Made by a program: the position numbers and the translations under genes
Source: Solobacterium sp.
GTDB lineage: Bacteria > Bacillota_I > Bacilli_A > Erysipelotrichales > Erysipelotrichaceae
Assembly: GCA_016280695.1 (NCBI GenBank)
Contig: JAEEHG010000044.1
Location: 1-7,683 of the forward strand
DNA length: 7,683 nucleotides
Direction: 5' to 3'
The notes under the pieces: model-generated
What the model saw: only the letters and a program-made list of their open reading frames with translations
What the model was told of the DNA's origin: nothing
Database searches by the model: none
In this document: one piece after another, positions 6,929 to 7,683 of the stretch
How positions within the stretch are numbered: position 1 is the stretch's first letter
Layout: every line of letters starts with the position of its first letter

Positions 6929-7579
6929 TTATTCCCCGTCTTCCGTAAACAGGTAAGTGCCGATGCGGACCATGTTGGAACCGCAGTCAACAGCGATCGG
7001 ATAGTCATCGCTCATGCCCATGGACAGGTAACGGATCTGATCCGCCCCGAATTCCTTCTGCAGGCTGAGGAACAGTTCGCGTCCCTGTTCAAAGATCCGG
7101 CGGATTTCCGCTTCGTCCTCGGTGTGGGGGCCCATGGCCATGATGCCTTCGATTTTCACATACGGATATTCCCGGCATGCCCGGATGAATTCCACGGCTT
7201 CCGCGGCTGCCAGACCGGTCTTGTTTTCATCTTCCAGGGCCAGATGAAACTCGGCGAAGCACGGCATCACCTTGTTGATCTTGGCACATTCCTTGTTGAT
7301 CTCCTTGGCCAGTTTCAGGGAGTCGAGGGACTGGATGCGGGCAGCGTAGGGAGCCAGCTGGCGGACCTTGTTGGTCTGCAGGTGACCAATCATCTGCCAC
7401 TGGATATCAGCAGGCATGACCTGGGCCTTGGCGGTGAGATCCTGGACGTGGTTTTCCCCGAAGATCCGCTCGCCTGCCGCATAGAACGGCATGATTTCCT
7501 CAACAGAATGACGCTTGGTGACAACACACAATTCAGCCTTTCCGGCAATGATTTCCTTTACTTTATCGTAATGATTCAT
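6929..7579 (-). CDS. yggS: YggS/PROSC family PLP-binding protein (PLP homeostasis)
   Basis: Members bind pyridoxal 5'-phosphate in a TIM-barrel without catalysing a known reaction, and influence vitamin B6 and amino-acid balance. Starting at the ATG at 7579 the protein has 216 residues. Family blocks are the PLP lysine Lys22 in VVTKRH, FGENHVQ, HLQTNK, SLDS, and a C-terminal phosphate-binding region SMGMSDDY then NMVRIGT. I prefer 7579 over the in-frame GTG at 7591 because a GGGGTGG ribosome site (7588-7594) lies 8 bases upstream of the ATG and covers the GTG. The gene leads a two-gene unit with a PLP-dependent aminotransferase. A sepF or cell-division neighbour, common in Firmicutes, is not visible in the bases available. 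Confidence 0.95.
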   Translation of the reverse strand: MNHYDKVKEIIAGKAELCVVTKRHSVEEIMPFYAAGERIFGENHVQDLTAKAQVMPADIQWQMIGHLQTNKVRQLAPYAARIQSLDSLKLAKEINKECAKINKVMPCFAEFHLALEDENKTGLAAAEAVEFIRACREYPYVKIEGIMAMGPHTEDEAEIRRIFEQGRELFLSLQKEFGADQIRYLSMGMSDDYPIAVDCGSNMVRIGTYLFTEDGE

Positions 7580-7599
7580 AATCTTTACCACCCCGGGAA

Positions 7600-7629
7600 A
7601 TTATAACATCAGACATGCTATAATGACAC
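7600..7629 (-). promoter_or_regulatory. Promoter of yggS-aminotransferase unit
   Basis: On the - strand TG-T-TATAAT forms a perfect extended -10 (TATAAT at 7600-7605). A weaker GTGTCA -35 (7624-7629) lies 18 bases upstream. The predicted start is near 7593, only about 14 bases before the ATG, so the leader carries little more than the ribosome site. The -35 overlaps the last base of the divergent -10. Confidence 0.68.
7616..7624 (+). promoter_or_regulatory. Divergent extended -10 promoter for the right-edge gene
   Basis: TG-C-TATAAT (TATAAT at 7619-7624) on the + strand lies 19 bases from the opposite -10, with no recognisable -35. The predicted start near 7631 precedes a Shine-Dalgarno and ATG. 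Confidence 0.55.
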
Positions 7630-7649
7630 TGGTTTGGAAGTGATGGGAT

Positions 7650-7683
7650 ATGAATCATAAGGAATTATTCAATGGTGTCTGGA
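7650..7683 (+). CDS. Start of an unidentified gene, cut by window edge
   Basis: An ATG at 7650 opens a frame of 11 codons, MNHKELFNGVW, that runs off the window. GGAAGTGAT (7636-7644) matches the extended Shine-Dalgarno complement with one mismatch and lies 5 bases before the ATG. An extended -10 promoter is correctly placed upstream. The peptide is too short to assign a family. It is divergent from yggS with about 70 bases between the two start codons. Confidence 0.6.
   Translation, partial: MNHKELFNGVW

Noticed and set aside
7580..7591. GTG at 7591 as the yggS start
   Set aside because: The GTG lies within the GGGGTGG ribosome site that is properly spaced for the ATG at 7579, so the longer start would lose its own ribosome site.
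7571..7658. TATGAATCAT occurs at both divergent start codons as an inverted repeat
   Set aside because: The motif is itself nearly palindromic and includes the ATG and the codons for Asn-His. Ten bases are not enough to separate chance from an operator.

Overview
The window carries a compact stretch of bacterial chromosome, moderately GC-rich by eye. Strong extended -10 promoters, near-consensus Shine-Dalgarno sites, U-tract terminators and the gene families suggest a Firmicute (Bacillota). My best guess is an Erysipelotrichia-like gut lineage, but this is inference from style and gene content, not a match. I see no transposase, phage gene, CRISPR array, tRNA or rRNA. No stretch longer than about 100 bases lacks a gene.

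Left edge (1-1345): the last 38 codons of one tgt copy (tRNA-guanine transglycosylase) run in from the left on the + strand and meet a complete second tgt copy on the - strand, tail to tail. A shared bidirectional terminator lies between them. The two copies form a near-perfect palindrome of at least 273 bases centred on base 137, which is the most unusual structure here.

Forward block (1346-4160): a small two-helix membrane protein that looks leaderless, a zinc-type ArsR/SmtB repressor, a DEDDh 3'-5' exonuclease, a D-2-hydroxyacid dehydrogenase, and a separately promoted small protein related to family I inorganic pyrophosphatases with a degraded active site. The first three genes are 2-4 bases apart and are probably one transcript. 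The dehydrogenase may be read through from them. The block ends at a second bidirectional terminator.

Reverse block (4194-7579), read right to left: a YggS-type PLP-binding protein followed 2 bases later by a PLP-dependent aminotransferase, which ends in its own terminator. Then, from a new promoter, come an HD-domain phosphohydrolase and a zinc-dependent phospholipase C-like protein 9 bases apart. The pairing YggS plus aminotransferase joins PLP homeostasis with a PLP enzyme. The pairing HD plus PLC-like joins two metal phosphohydrolases.

Right edge (7580-7683): divergent, closely packed promoters feed yggS to the left and the first 11 codons of an unidentified gene to the right. Most genes are housekeeping or accessory metabolism. 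I did not find a clear new multi-gene system. The observations most worth checking are the tgt inverted duplication, the leaderless gene, the degenerate pyrophosphatase-like protein, and the zinc-sensor repressor joined to an exonuclease.
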